From the NCBI RefSeq assembly GCF_020297485.1, contig NZ_JAIWZC010000001.1:5084001-5148000 (forward strand): 64,000 nucleotides of DNA, written 5' to 3'. Below the pieces are notes generated by a model that saw only the letters and a program-made list of their open reading frames with translations, was not told the DNA's origin and searched no databases. A program made the translations under genes and the position numbers. How positions within the stretch are numbered: the stretch's first letter is position 1; each line of letters starts with the position of its first letter. This DNA is from Enterocloster clostridioformis (GTDB taxonomy: Bacteria > Bacillota > Clostridia > Lachnospirales > Lachnospiraceae). Below are positions 45,832 through 55,282 of the stretch, in pieces.

Positions 45832-45863
45832 ACCCTGCTGGTGAAAGCTGGCAGGGTATTTTT
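45832..45863 (+). terminator. Terminator after the ATPase gene
   Basis: ACCCTGC ... GCAGGGT with a 12-base loop, followed by ATTTTTAT. Closes the inserted transcription unit. Confidence 0.75.
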
Positions 45864-45934
45864 ATACCCATTTTTAGCCTGTCTGCTCCGTGCAGATGGG
45901 CTTTTTTCATGCCGGCAAGGAGGTGGTTACACAA

Positions 45935-48900
45935 ATGGCATCCAGAATCCAGGGCATCACCGTTGAGATCGGCGGCGATACCACAAAGCTCTCCAAAGCA
46001 CTGGAAAGTGTAAACAAGTCAATCAAGGGGACGCAGTCCGGACTGAAGGATGTCAACAAACTCCTGAAACTGGACCCTTCCAATACAGAACTGGTCGTCC
46101 AGAAGCAGAAGATGCTGAAGGATGCCATTGAAGCTACCAAGGAAAAGCTGGCAACTCTGAAAACTGCCGCACAGCAGGCCAATGAGCAGCTTGCCAACGG
46201 TGAAATCACCCAGCAGCAGTACGATGCCCTTCAGCGTGAGATCGTGGAGACCGAACAGAATCTGCGATCCTTACAGGACCAAGCGGCGACCACGAATGCG
46301 ACGCTTGCCAAGATCGATGAAGCCGGAGAAAAGCTCCAGAACATAGGATCTTCTGTGGAAAATGTCGGCAAGAAGTTCCTGCCGGTGACTACCGCCGTAA
46401 CGGGTCTTGGCACTGCCGCAGTGAAGACGGCAGCAGATTTCGATTCCGAGATGAGCAAGGTCTCTGCCATTTCCGGTGCGACCGGGGATGACTTTGACCA
46501 GCTCCGTGCGAAAGCCCGTGAGATGGGTGCGAAGACCAAGTTCTCTGCATCTGAGGCAGCTTCGGCGATGGAATACATGGCCATGGCTGGATGGAAGACC
46601 TCCGACATGCTGAACGGCATCGAGGGTATCATGAACCTCGCGGCGGCTTCGGGTGAAGACCTCGCCACGACTTCGGATATTGTCACTGATGCCCTCACAG
46701 CTTTCGGCTTATCTGCTGCGGATTCCGGGCATTTTGCAGATATCCTTGCAGCTGCTTCTTCCAATGCGAACACCAATGTCTCCATGATGGGCGAGACGTT
46801 CAAGTACTGTGCGCCTATTGCTGGTGCGCTGGGGTTTTCGGCAGAAGATACCGCAGAAGCCATCGGACTTATGGCAAACAGTGGTATCAAGGCTTCGCAG
46901 GCTGGTACTTCCCTTCGTACCATCATGAACAACCTTTCCGGCGAAGTGACCTTTGTTGGTAAAAACATCGGTGAGGTCACGATTGCGACCAGCAACGCAG
47001 ATGGCAGTATGAGGAGCCTGAACGATATCCTTGCGGACTGCCGTGTGGCATTCTCCGGACTGTCGGAATCTGAGAAGGCAGCCAATGCGGAGGCACTGGT
47101 CGGCAAGAATGCGATGTCCGGCTTCCTTGCCCTGATGAATTCCAGCCAGCCGGATATCGATAAATTAAGCAGTGCCATTGAAAACTGCGATGGCGCATCC
47201 GAGAGCATGGCAGAGACCATGCAGGACAATTTAAATGGTCAGCTCACCATACTGAAATCTCAGCTGGAGGAGCTGGCTATTTCTTTTGGCGATATCCTGA
47301 TGCCGACCATCCGCAAGATCGTATCTGCCGTGCAACAGTTCGTGGACAAGCTCAACAGCATGGATGAAAGCACCAGGGAAACGATCATCAAGATCGGGCT
47401 CCTAGCGGCATCCATCGGTCCACTGCTCATTGTGCTTGGCAAGACCATATCGACTGTCGGCACAGTGATGCGAGGGTTCAGTTCTCTTGCAAAGGGTGTC
47501 CGGCTTCTTATCACCCATGTGGGCAGTGCCAGCGGTGTGTTCAGCAAGCTGGGTGTGGTTCTGGGTGGCCTGTCCGGACCGGTCGTAGCAGTAGTGGCGG
47601 TCATCGGCACGCTGGTGGCAGCATTCATGAACCTTTGGAACACAAATGAAGAGTTCCGTACTGCCATTACCGGCATCTGGAACGACATTGTTTCCAAGGT
47701 GAAAGGATTCTGCGACCAGCTGACACAGCGGATCAATGGGCTTGGCTTTGACTTTAAGGATGTCACTGAGGTACTGAAAGCAGTCTGGGATGGCTTCTGT
47801 CAGGTGCTTGCACCGCTGTTTGAGGGAGCATTCCAGAATATTGCCACCATCCTAGGTGTCGTTCTGGATACACTGCTCGGTCTATTCGACGTCTTTTCCA
47901 ATGTGTTCTCCGGCAACTGGAGCGGTGCATGGGAAGCAGTGAAAGGCATCTTCTCCAGCATCTGGGAAGGTGTGAAGTCCGTATTCTCCACGACTCTTAC
48001 CGCACTAAAGAGCGCACTGGATATGTTCCTTGGTCTGTTTGGTACGGACTGGCAGACGGTCTGGGGCAGTATCAAGAGCTTCTTCGAGACCGTGTGGAGT
48101 GGAATCAGCAGCTTCTTTTCAAATACAGTTTCTGCTATCCAGAGTGTGGCAACGACTGTATTTACAGCAGTGTCTGGATTTTTTACTACCGTCCTTACGA
48201 GTATTCAGACGACCTTCAGCACCATCTGGACTGCCATTTCCACAGCAGTTTCTTCTGTGCTGAATACGATCCATACCACGGTGACAACTGTGTGGACGGC
48301 GATCTCGACCGCAATCTCTACGGTCATGAACACCATCAGCACCACGATCACTACAGTGTGGAACGGAATCTACAACACCATCAAGCCTTTGCTGGATGCG
48401 TTCAAATATCTGTTTGAGACCATCTGGCAGGCAATACAGATCCTGATCGGCGCAGCACTGACCGCGATCCAGACGAAGATCACTTCCATCTGGAACGCTA
48501 TCGTTGCATTTGTGACTCCGATCCTGACTGGATTGCAGACGACTTTCTCTACGGTTTGGTCGGCAATCAAGACGGCTATCTCTACTGTACTGACTGCGAT
48601 CCAGACTGCAGTGACGACGGTGTGGAATGCCATTGTATCCTTCCTGTCTCCGCTGCTGACTGGCATCCAGACCCGAATGAGTATGGCATGGAATGCGGTC
48701 AAGACGGTCATCTCGACGGTCCTTTCTGCGATCCAGTCCACGGTTTCTTCCATCTGGAGCGCCATCGGCAGCAAGATATCCGGTGTGATAAATGGCATCA
48801 AATCGGTGGTTTCTTCCGGCTGGAATGCCATGAAATCCACGGTATCGTCCCTCAGTAACAGCATCAAGAGTGCGGCGACGACAGCTTTTAACTCGATGAA

Positions 48901-51844
48901 ATCTGGGATTTCCTCTACGATTTCCGGTATCAAAAACACCATCACGAACGGCTTTAACAGTGCAGTCTCCTTTATCAAGGGGCTGGCTGGACAGGCATTT
49001 TCGTGGGGCTCTGACATGATCGGCAACATTGTGTCCGGTATCCAGTCGAGAATTCAGGATGTGGCAAGTGCCGTATCGGGAGTGGCGGACCGTATCCGTT
49101 CCTTCCTGCACTTCTCCGTGCCGGACGAAGGACCGTTGGCGGATATGGAAAGCTGGATGCCGGACTTCATGCAGGGATTGGCAAACGGCATCACGACCAA
49201 CACCGGTCTTGTGACTGCGGCGGCAGAGAACCTGTCCACCACGCTGTCTACCTCCATTACCAACTCCATGAGGGGAGTAGAGCAGGCATACAGTAAGAGC
49301 TGGGCAGCCATCAGCCAGACGGTGAAAACCGGAACGGTAGGTGTAAGTGCCGCGATGAGATCCGCATGGAGTTCCATTACGACCAGTACCACAAGCACAT
49401 GGAACAGTATCAAGACCACCATCCAGAACAGCTTCTCGGCGGTGAAATCCAATGTGACCTCTGCGACAGCAGCAGTGAAAACATCCATGACCAGTGCATG
49501 GAATGCGGTGAAGTCGTTGACAACGACCAGCTGGAACGGAATTAAAACGGTCATTACCACAGCGTGGAACGGAATCAAGTCCCTTACCACTTCGGCGACC
49601 GCATCTGTAAAATCTTCCATGACCAGCGCATGGAACGCAGTGAAAACTCTGACAAGCACCAGCTGGAATGGTATCAAAACAGTCATCACGACTGCATGGA
49701 ACAGCATCAAGAGTCTTACAACTTCCTCTGTATCCGCAGTTCGCAGTACGGTCACGAGCGGCTGGAACACACTGAAATCCACTACGACCTCTGCTTTCAA
49801 CAGCATCAAGTCCACGGTGTCTTCGGCAATGTCCAGCCTGCGCAGCACGGTTTCTTCCGGTGTCGCAAGTATCAGGAGCAGCTTTAACTCGCTCGGTTCG
49901 ATTGCTTCTTCAGCATACCGCTGGGGCGCAGATATCTGTTCCCAGATGGCGGCAGGTGTCCGGGCAGCAGCCGGTTCCGTGATCGCAGCGGCAGAAAATG
50001 TCGCAAGCAGGGTCAGAAGTCTGCTGCATTTCTCTGTGCCGGACGAAGGACCTCTGTCCGATGCAGACACCTATATGCCGGACTTCATGAAGCTGCTGGC
50101 AACCGGCATTAAGAAAAATGTCAAGTCAGTGGTGAAAGCCGTGCAGGGACTTGCCGGGTCTATGAGCAGCAACCTCACGACCCCGGTAGATTCTCTGGGC
50201 GACTGGATGGATTCCGTGGTCGGCAGTTTTGCTACCACGATCAAGAGAAGCCAGAGCGGTATCGGCAGTGCTGCAAAGGATGTGGGCAGCGGTATCCAGT
50301 CCCAGCTGATGTCCGGACTTTCCGGGCTGAAGACACAGTTCCAGCAGCTCTGGACAGACCTGCAGGGCATCACCAAAACTGCAGTCGGCGGCATGAGCGA
50401 TGAGGTGAAGCAGGGCTTTGCGGATATGAAGGATTCCATTGGTGAACTGAGTTCTCAGACCAGTTCCCTTGGAAATGCGATCCGCAGCCTTGGCGATACC
50501 TTCAACTCGGATTTTCTAAAGAGTCTGGGCAATGGCATCAGTAAAGTCGGTGACACGGTCAATACGGTCACCGGTCTTGTGGACAAGCTCGGCTCCATGA
50601 AGAATACCATCGGAAACCTCGGAAGTACGTTGCAGAACCTCGGCAATGTTCTTGGCTCCGAAAACGGAGGCGGTCTGCTGTCCAACCTCGGCAGTTTCCT
50701 GTCGAAGATCGGCAGCGCAGATGGCGGTCAGATTGTGTCGAACTTTGGCAACCTGATCTCCGGGCTGACCTCCAAAATGGGTGGTCTGGGAGAGGGAATC
50801 TCCGGCATCATCTCGAAGCTGGGAAGCCTTGGTTCCAGCGGTGGGGGAATCCTGTCGAATCTGGACGGGCTGCTTTCCAGTGTAGTGTCGAAGATCGGTG
50901 GCTTAGGCGGCAGTCTTTCCGGCATCGTATCGTCTATTGGTTCTTCGCTGGGCGGTATTGCCGGGACAGTCGGCACAACGCTTTCCGGTCTGCTCGGTTC
51001 TGTGGGTACGACCGTATCCGGTCTGGCTGCTGGCGCAGGTACAGCCCTTGCAGGGGTAGCAAGCTCCGCAGGTGGTTTCCTCGCATCCGCAGGTACAGCA
51101 CTTGCTGGCCTGGCGGGTCCTGCAGGTATCGCAGTGGCAGCCGTTGGCGGCATCGGTCTTGGACTGACCGCTCTCTGGAAAAACTGCGATGGATTCCGGG
51201 AAGGAGTCACGAATATCTGGAACAAGGTCACTTCGGTATTCTCGAATGGAGTAAACGCCATTAAGAATGGTATTTCCAATGCGGCTTCTGCCATCGGCAA
51301 CGTGGCATCGTCCATCTGGGGCGGTATCAAGAACGTGGCTTCCTCGGCAGTCAGCTGGGGCAAGGACATCGTTGGCGGCATTGCAGGAGGCATCAAAAAG
51401 GGTGTGAGCTGGGTCGGCAGTGCGGTCAAGAGTGTGGCAAGTGGTATCCGTTCGTTCCTGCACTTCTCGGTGCCGGATGAGGGGCCGTTGGCAGATGCGG
51501 ACACCTATATGCCCGACTTCATGAAGCTGCTTTCCGGCGGCATCAAGAAAGGCGAGGGTGGACTGATCAGCCAGATCAGGTCGATGGCAGCAAAGGTGCA
51601 GCAGGGTATGGAGGGTATCAGTTCCTTCATCCTGCCAGAACTGACCTTGCCGCACTTCGATGGCTCTAGCTGGAACTTCCCGCAGGCAGCTCTGGCCGGA
51701 GGCGGTACCACCCGGACGACCAACCTTGGCGGTGTGTATATCACGGTCAATGGCTATAACGCTCGGAACGACGATGAACTCGCACAGACCGTTGCCGATA
51801 AGATCAACGGCATGATCCACGAGGATGATTCAGTCTTCAAGTAA
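45935..51844 (+). CDS. Tape measure protein
   Basis: 1969 aa, SD GCAAGGAGGTGG, ATG 45935. N-terminal coiled coil (NKSIKGTQSGLKDVNKLLKL), a TP901-like core (FDSEMSKVSAISGATGDDFD, KTKFSASEAASAMEYMAMAG), hydrophobic segments near residues 490-570, then a very long repeat region with Trp-x2-Ile units about every 11 residues (TVWTAISTAISTVMNTI). The phrase FLHFSVPDEGPL or variants occurs three times, near residues 1058, 1365 and 1842, each followed by -MPDFM. It sets tail length (a tail of roughly 300 nm would be expected from this size) and is ejected before DNA. Confidence 0.93.
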   Translation: MASRIQGITVEIGGDTTKLSKALESVNKSIKGTQSGLKDVNKLLKLDPSNTELVVQKQKMLKDAIEATKEKLATLKTAAQQANEQLANGEITQQQYDALQREIVETEQNLRSLQDQAATTNATLAKIDEAGEKLQNIGSSVENVGKKFLPVTTAVTGLGTAAVKTAADFDSEMSKVSAISGATGDDFDQLRAKAREMGAKTKFSASEAASAMEYMAMAGWKTSDMLNGIEGIMNLAAASGEDLATTSDIVTDALTAFGLSAADSGHFADILAAASSNANTNVSMMGETFKYCAPIAGALGFSAEDTAEAIGLMANSGIKASQAGTSLRTIMNNLSGEVTFVGKNIGEVTIATSNADGSMRSLNDILADCRVAFSGLSESEKAANAEALVGKNAMSGFLALMNSSQPDIDKLSSAIENCDGASESMAETMQDNLNGQLTILKSQLEELAISFGDILMPTIRKIVSAVQQFVDKLNSMDESTRETIIKIGLLAASIGPLLIVLGKTISTVGTVMRGFSSLAKGVRLLITHVGSASGVFSKLGVVLGGLSGPVVAVVAVIGTLVAAFMNLWNTNEEFRTAITGIWNDIVSKVKGFCDQLTQRINGLGFDFKDVTEVLKAVWDGFCQVLAPLFEGAFQNIATILGVVLDTLLGLFDVFSNVFSGNWSGAWEAVKGIFSSIWEGVKSVFSTTLTALKSALDMFLGLFGTDWQTVWGSIKSFFETVWSGISSFFSNTVSAIQSVATTVFTAVSGFFTTVLTSIQTTFSTIWTAISTAVSSVLNTIHTTVTTVWTAISTAISTVMNTISTTITTVWNGIYNTIKPLLDAFKYLFETIWQAIQILIGAALTAIQTKITSIWNAIVAFVTPILTGLQTTFSTVWSAIKTAISTVLTAIQTAVTTVWNAIVSFLSPLLTGIQTRMSMAWNAVKTVISTVLSAIQSTVSSIWSAIGSKISGVINGIKSVVSSGWNAMKSTVSSLSNSIKSAATTAFNSMKSGISSTISGIKNTITNGFNSAVSFIKGLAGQAFSWGSDMIGNIVSGIQSRIQDVASAVSGVADRIRSFLHFSVPDEGPLADMESWMPDFMQGLANGITTNTGLVTAAAENLSTTLSTSITNSMRGVEQAYSKSWAAISQTVKTGTVGVSAAMRSAWSSITTSTTSTWNSIKTTIQNSFSAVKSNVTSATAAVKTSMTSAWNAVKSLTTTSWNGIKTVITTAWNGIKSLTTSATASVKSSMTSAWNAVKTLTSTSWNGIKTVITTAWNSIKSLTTSSVSAVRSTVTSGWNTLKSTTTSAFNSIKSTVSSAMSSLRSTVSSGVASIRSSFNSLGSIASSAYRWGADICSQMAAGVRAAAGSVIAAAENVASRVRSLLHFSVPDEGPLSDADTYMPDFMKLLATGIKKNVKSVVKAVQGLAGSMSSNLTTPVDSLGDWMDSVVGSFATTIKRSQSGIGSAAKDVGSGIQSQLMSGLSGLKTQFQQLWTDLQGITKTAVGGMSDEVKQGFADMKDSIGELSSQTSSLGNAIRSLGDTFNSDFLKSLGNGISKVGDTVNTVTGLVDKLGSMKNTIGNLGSTLQNLGNVLGSENGGGLLSNLGSFLSKIGSADGGQIVSNFGNLISGLTSKMGGLGEGISGIISKLGSLGSSGGGILSNLDGLLSSVVSKIGGLGGSLSGIVSSIGSSLGGIAGTVGTTLSGLLGSVGTTVSGLAAGAGTALAGVASSAGGFLASAGTALAGLAGPAGIAVAAVGGIGLGLTALWKNCDGFREGVTNIWNKVTSVFSNGVNAIKNGISNAASAIGNVASSIWGGIKNVASSAVSWGKDIVGGIAGGIKKGVSWVGSAVKSVASGIRSFLHFSVPDEGPLADADTYMPDFMKLLSGGIKKGEGGLISQIRSMAAKVQQGMEGISSFILPELTLPHFDGSSWNFPQAALAGGGTTRTTNLGGVYITVNGYNARNDDELAQTVADKINGMIHEDDSVFK

Positions 51845-51858
51845 AGGAGGAGATGCGT

Positions 51859-52635
51859 ATGGGCTACAACACCCCAAAGCAGACAGTATCACAGTTTCAG
51901 TTAAAAGGCAGATACGCCAGACAGTATCTGTCCTTTGCAGGGAAGTCCAGCAAAGATTTCCTTTTATATTTGTCTGGTCCCGGTGTGTATGATTCCCCGG
52001 CTGCGGATGTGGAGAGTACCTCCGTACCCGGCAGGAACGGGGACATCATCACCGAGAATGCAAGGACAGGAAGACGCAGATATCAGAACGTGGATATCAA
52101 GTATAAGGCATTTTTCTTCAACGGTCTGCCAGCCAAGACAGCAGCGGTCAAGGCATGGCTGTTATCTCCGATCGGGTATCAGAAATTGCAGGACACCTAC
52201 GACCCGGATTTCTTCCGGATGGCAGTCTGCAAGGACGCCCTGGAATTCGATGTGACAGCCCAGAAAGCCGCTGAGATGGAGCTGACCTTCAACTGTAAGC
52301 CCCAGCGGTGGAGCGTGGACGGGCAGAGGGCGATTCGGCTGGACAGCAGATCAACTTTGAAGAACCCATTTGCATTTCCGGCGCAGCCTATCTTCAAGGT
52401 CTACGGAGATTCTGGCGGTGAGCTGTATGTGGGTGAGGAGAAGATCACCATCCACAGCATCAAGGACTATGTGCTGCTCAATTGTGAGACGCACAATGCT
52501 TACAACGCTTCTGGTTTTTGCAATGAGACCATTCTTTCGGATGATTTCCCGGAACTGCCAGAGGGCAAGACACAGATCACTTGGACAGGCGGTATCACAG
52601 CGGTGGAGGTGACTCCACGTTGGTGGACGCTTTAA
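51859..52635 (+). CDS. Distal tail protein (Dit)
   Basis: 258 aa from ATG 51859, seven bases after AAAGGAGGAG (ATG 51853 lies in the SD). DVESTSVPGRNGDIITENAR, RYQNVDIKYKAFFFNGLPAK, LLSPIGYQKLQDTYDPDFFR and FNCKPQRWSVDGQRAI are Dit/phage tail component hallmarks (PGRNG, L-DTYDP, F-CKPQRW). It forms the hub between tail tube and baseplate. Confidence 0.9.
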   Translation: MGYNTPKQTVSQFQLKGRYARQYLSFAGKSSKDFLLYLSGPGVYDSPAADVESTSVPGRNGDIITENARTGRRRYQNVDIKYKAFFFNGLPAKTAAVKAWLLSPIGYQKLQDTYDPDFFRMAVCKDALEFDVTAQKAAEMELTFNCKPQRWSVDGQRAIRLDSRSTLKNPFAFPAQPIFKVYGDSGGELYVGEEKITIHSIKDYVLLNCETHNAYNASGFCNETILSDDFPELPEGKTQITWTGGITAVEVTPRWWTL

Positions 52636-52651
52636 GAGGGAGGTGCAGCCA

Positions 52652-54592
52652 GTGATCCCATGTTTATATGATTCTAGAGAAATGAAATTCGGCCATAACG
52701 GCATCGGAAAGCTGGCAGATGCACAGTCCTGTACGGTGACCGAAAAGAGAAACGGAAGCTATGAACTGAAACTCATCTGCCCGGCAGATGGCATCCATGC
52801 AGAGATGCTGGAAGAGGGGAACATCATCCTTGCCAAGCCATCGGACACGATGCAGAGCCAGCCATTCCGCATTTATAAGATCACGACCCCGATAGATGGA
52901 AAGCTGGAAGTGCAGGCTCGGCACATTTCCTACCAGCTGAACTTCATCACAGTTTCCCCGTTCTCAGTGACTGGGTGTGTGGGAGCAATGCAGGGGCTGA
53001 AAAGCCACGCTGCTTCTGACTGCCCTTTCGATGTCTGGACGGATGTGGAATCCAGTGCAACCTTTACGCTGGGAGTTCCATCCTCCTTCCGAAACTGCCT
53101 TGGAGGTATGGCCGGGTCAGTTCTGGACGTTTTTGGCGGTGAATTCGAGTGGAACCGGTATACGGTCAAGTTCTATAAGACAAGAGGTGCTGACCATAAC
53201 GTCCACATCATCTACGGTAAGAACCTGACGGATTTCAAGATGGAAAAATCCATCGAGAACACGATCACAGGTGTGCATCCGTACTGGGTAGACAACGAAA
53301 CGCAGGCGGTCATGGAACTGCCGGAGAAGGTGGTGTTGCAAAGCAAACGGTCAGTTCCTTACCAGAAGATTACCGCGCTGGACTGTACCAGTAATTTTCA
53401 GGAAAAGCCGAGCGAAGCGGCACTCCGGGAATACGCACAGAACTATATCGACACCACGGACTTAACGGAGCCGGAAATCGACATCAAGATCGACTTTTTG
53501 CAGCTTTGGAATACGCCGGGATATGAAGACATCGTGGAAGCAGAGCGAGTCTCCCTTTGCGATACGGTCCATGTGTTTATCTCAAAGCTGGGAATCGAAG
53601 TCAGTTCCAAAGTCACGGAAACCGAGTATGATGCGCTGCTGGAACGCTATAACAGCATTACGCTGTCGAACTCCACAGTCAGCAGCCGGAATTCTTCTCT
53701 GACCGGTTCGCTCAATAGCATCCGGAATACAGCAACGATTGCCTATGATACGGCAGTCCGTGCGGAGACAGCAGTGGGAGAGCAGGTCGGTGGGATTACA
53801 GCATCCATTATTTATGACGGTGCGCTTTTTGCTGCGCTGTTTGGACTGCATTATAAAAATGAAACTGACAGTAAGGGAAATACGACCCGGTATGCATTCA
53901 ATGCGGCGACTTTGAAACAGTCAACGGTCGCATGGAAGAACAGCGCTGCCGGGTTGTTTGTATCCACGGATGGCGGTAAGACGTGGGGATATGGCTGGGA
54001 GGCGGATGACACCGCAGTCAGGACAGCGATCCTACTGGAACAGACCCTCAAAGAACTGGATGACCGCTATAAGAAAGCCACGGAGCTTTCCGAGGAGTTG
54101 CTGAAAGAACTGGATGAGAGGTACAAAACAGCGGCTGCTATCTCTGCCGAACTTCAGAAAACACTCGACCAGCGGTACGAAACTGCCAAAAAGCTTTCCA
54201 AAGAGTTGTATGAGGAACTGGATAAGCGGTATGGCACCTTTACGGAAATCCCAGAAGATCTGCAGAAGGAGTTGGATGAGAGATACAGCGTGGCGAAGAA
54301 GCTGTCGGAAGATGTCGAAAAAGAACTGGATAAAAAGTACCAGCCGAGTATCCCGGTATCGGAAAACGCACCGGAGACCCCGGCAGCAGATACGCTCTGG
54401 GTCGATAAGAAAAACCGGCGGTTCAAGCTCTGGGATGGAGAACAGTGGCAAACCATCGGCTATGAGCCGGAGCAGCCAACGGAACCGACTACGCCGACAG
54501 AGCCGGAAAACCCGGACACCGAAGAAAAAGATAATGGGGGCAAAGAAGAAACAGATGACAAGAAGACCGATCCGGAAGGAGGGAGCGCGTAA
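52652..54592 (+). CDS. Tail-associated endopeptidase-like protein (Tal) with 18-residue repeats
   Basis: 646 aa from GTG 52652, eight bases after GAGGGAGG. N-terminal ~350 residues are a gp27/Prophage_tail-type hub domain (CTVTEKRNGSYELKLICPAD, KSIENTITGVHPYWV). Middle: collagen-free stalk. Residues about 460-575 hold five to six 18-residue repeats of the form KELDERYK-A--LSEEL, a long coiled coil. C-terminus: LWVDKKNRRFKLWDGEQWQT then a Pro/Thr/Glu tail. It probably forms the tail tip that contacts the cell wall. Confidence 0.85.
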   Translation: MIPCLYDSREMKFGHNGIGKLADAQSCTVTEKRNGSYELKLICPADGIHAEMLEEGNIILAKPSDTMQSQPFRIYKITTPIDGKLEVQARHISYQLNFITVSPFSVTGCVGAMQGLKSHAASDCPFDVWTDVESSATFTLGVPSSFRNCLGGMAGSVLDVFGGEFEWNRYTVKFYKTRGADHNVHIIYGKNLTDFKMEKSIENTITGVHPYWVDNETQAVMELPEKVVLQSKRSVPYQKITALDCTSNFQEKPSEAALREYAQNYIDTTDLTEPEIDIKIDFLQLWNTPGYEDIVEAERVSLCDTVHVFISKLGIEVSSKVTETEYDALLERYNSITLSNSTVSSRNSSLTGSLNSIRNTATIAYDTAVRAETAVGEQVGGITASIIYDGALFAALFGLHYKNETDSKGNTTRYAFNAATLKQSTVAWKNSAAGLFVSTDGGKTWGYGWEADDTAVRTAILLEQTLKELDDRYKKATELSEELLKELDERYKTAAAISAELQKTLDQRYETAKKLSKELYEELDKRYGTFTEIPEDLQKELDERYSVAKKLSEDVEKELDKKYQPSIPVSENAPETPAADTLWVDKKNRRFKLWDGEQWQTIGYEPEQPTEPTTPTEPENPDTEEKDNGGKEETDDKKTDPEGGSA

Positions 54593-55260
54593 TGATCACA
54601 AGCATTTATCAGGAAGTGGAACTGTCGCTGACGGAAAATCTCATTCCAGTGACAGTTCCGGTCAAGCAGTATGACAACAGGGCACGGAAGGTCAGATGTG
54701 TCTTGTATAACAACTCGGTGCAGTATTCCGTGCCGCAGGACTGCATTGTTGCCTGCTCCGGCACCAGACCGGACGGCACGATCTTTCATTACACCAGCGA
54801 GACGGCGTCCGACCTTGTGTTTGTTGAAAATGGGGCGGTCGTCTTTACGATCACGACCTTCATGACCGCACAGGCCGGGTGGTTTCCGCTGGATGTTGTT
54901 ATGCTCAGCACAGCGGGGGATGTCCTTGGTTCGTTTTCCCTCACATTGAAGGTGGAGCGGGCAGCCATCAACAACGGCAAGATCGCCACTTATACCTACG
55001 CCGGTGTTGTGGAAGCCATCCGCAAGGGACTGCTGGAAGTGTATATCACGGACGATGGCTATTTTGCCGTTGTGTCGGAGGATGGATTGGGATTTAGTGA
55101 CAAGTCGGAATCCAGCACCATCCAGAAATTCATCGAGAATCTTTTGAACTGTACGGTTACGGATGACGGCTATCTTGCTTTCACCACCGAAGACGGTCTG
55201 AAGCTCATCTTTTCAATGGATGGTGACGGGCGGCTGATCGTAGAATTTGCAAACGGCTGA
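54592..55260 (+). CDS. Baseplate upper protein (BppU-like)
   Basis: 222 aa, SD AAGGAGGG, overlapping the previous stop by one base. YDNRARKVRCVLYNNSVQYS, GTRPDGTIFHYTSETASDLV, FMTAQAGWFPLDVVMLSTAG and GSFSLTLKVERAAI match the BppU N-terminal domain that anchors receptor-binding proteins. Two similar short motifs near the end, VYITDDGYFAVVSEDGL and CTVTDDGYLAFTTEDGL, form a small internal repeat. Confidence 0.85.
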   Translation: MITSIYQEVELSLTENLIPVTVPVKQYDNRARKVRCVLYNNSVQYSVPQDCIVACSGTRPDGTIFHYTSETASDLVFVENGAVVFTITTFMTAQAGWFPLDVVMLSTAGDVLGSFSLTLKVERAAINNGKIATYTYAGVVEAIRKGLLEVYITDDGYFAVVSEDGLGFSDKSESSTIQKFIENLLNCTVTDDGYLAFTTEDGLKLIFSMDGDGRLIVEFANG

Positions 55261-55282
55261 TACAGCCGGGAAAGGGGAAATT

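Noticed and set aside
49054..50070. 338-codon and other long minus-strand frames under the tape measure gene
   Set aside because: Repetitive coding sequence on the + strand keeps the antisense frame open; no start signals and no domains.
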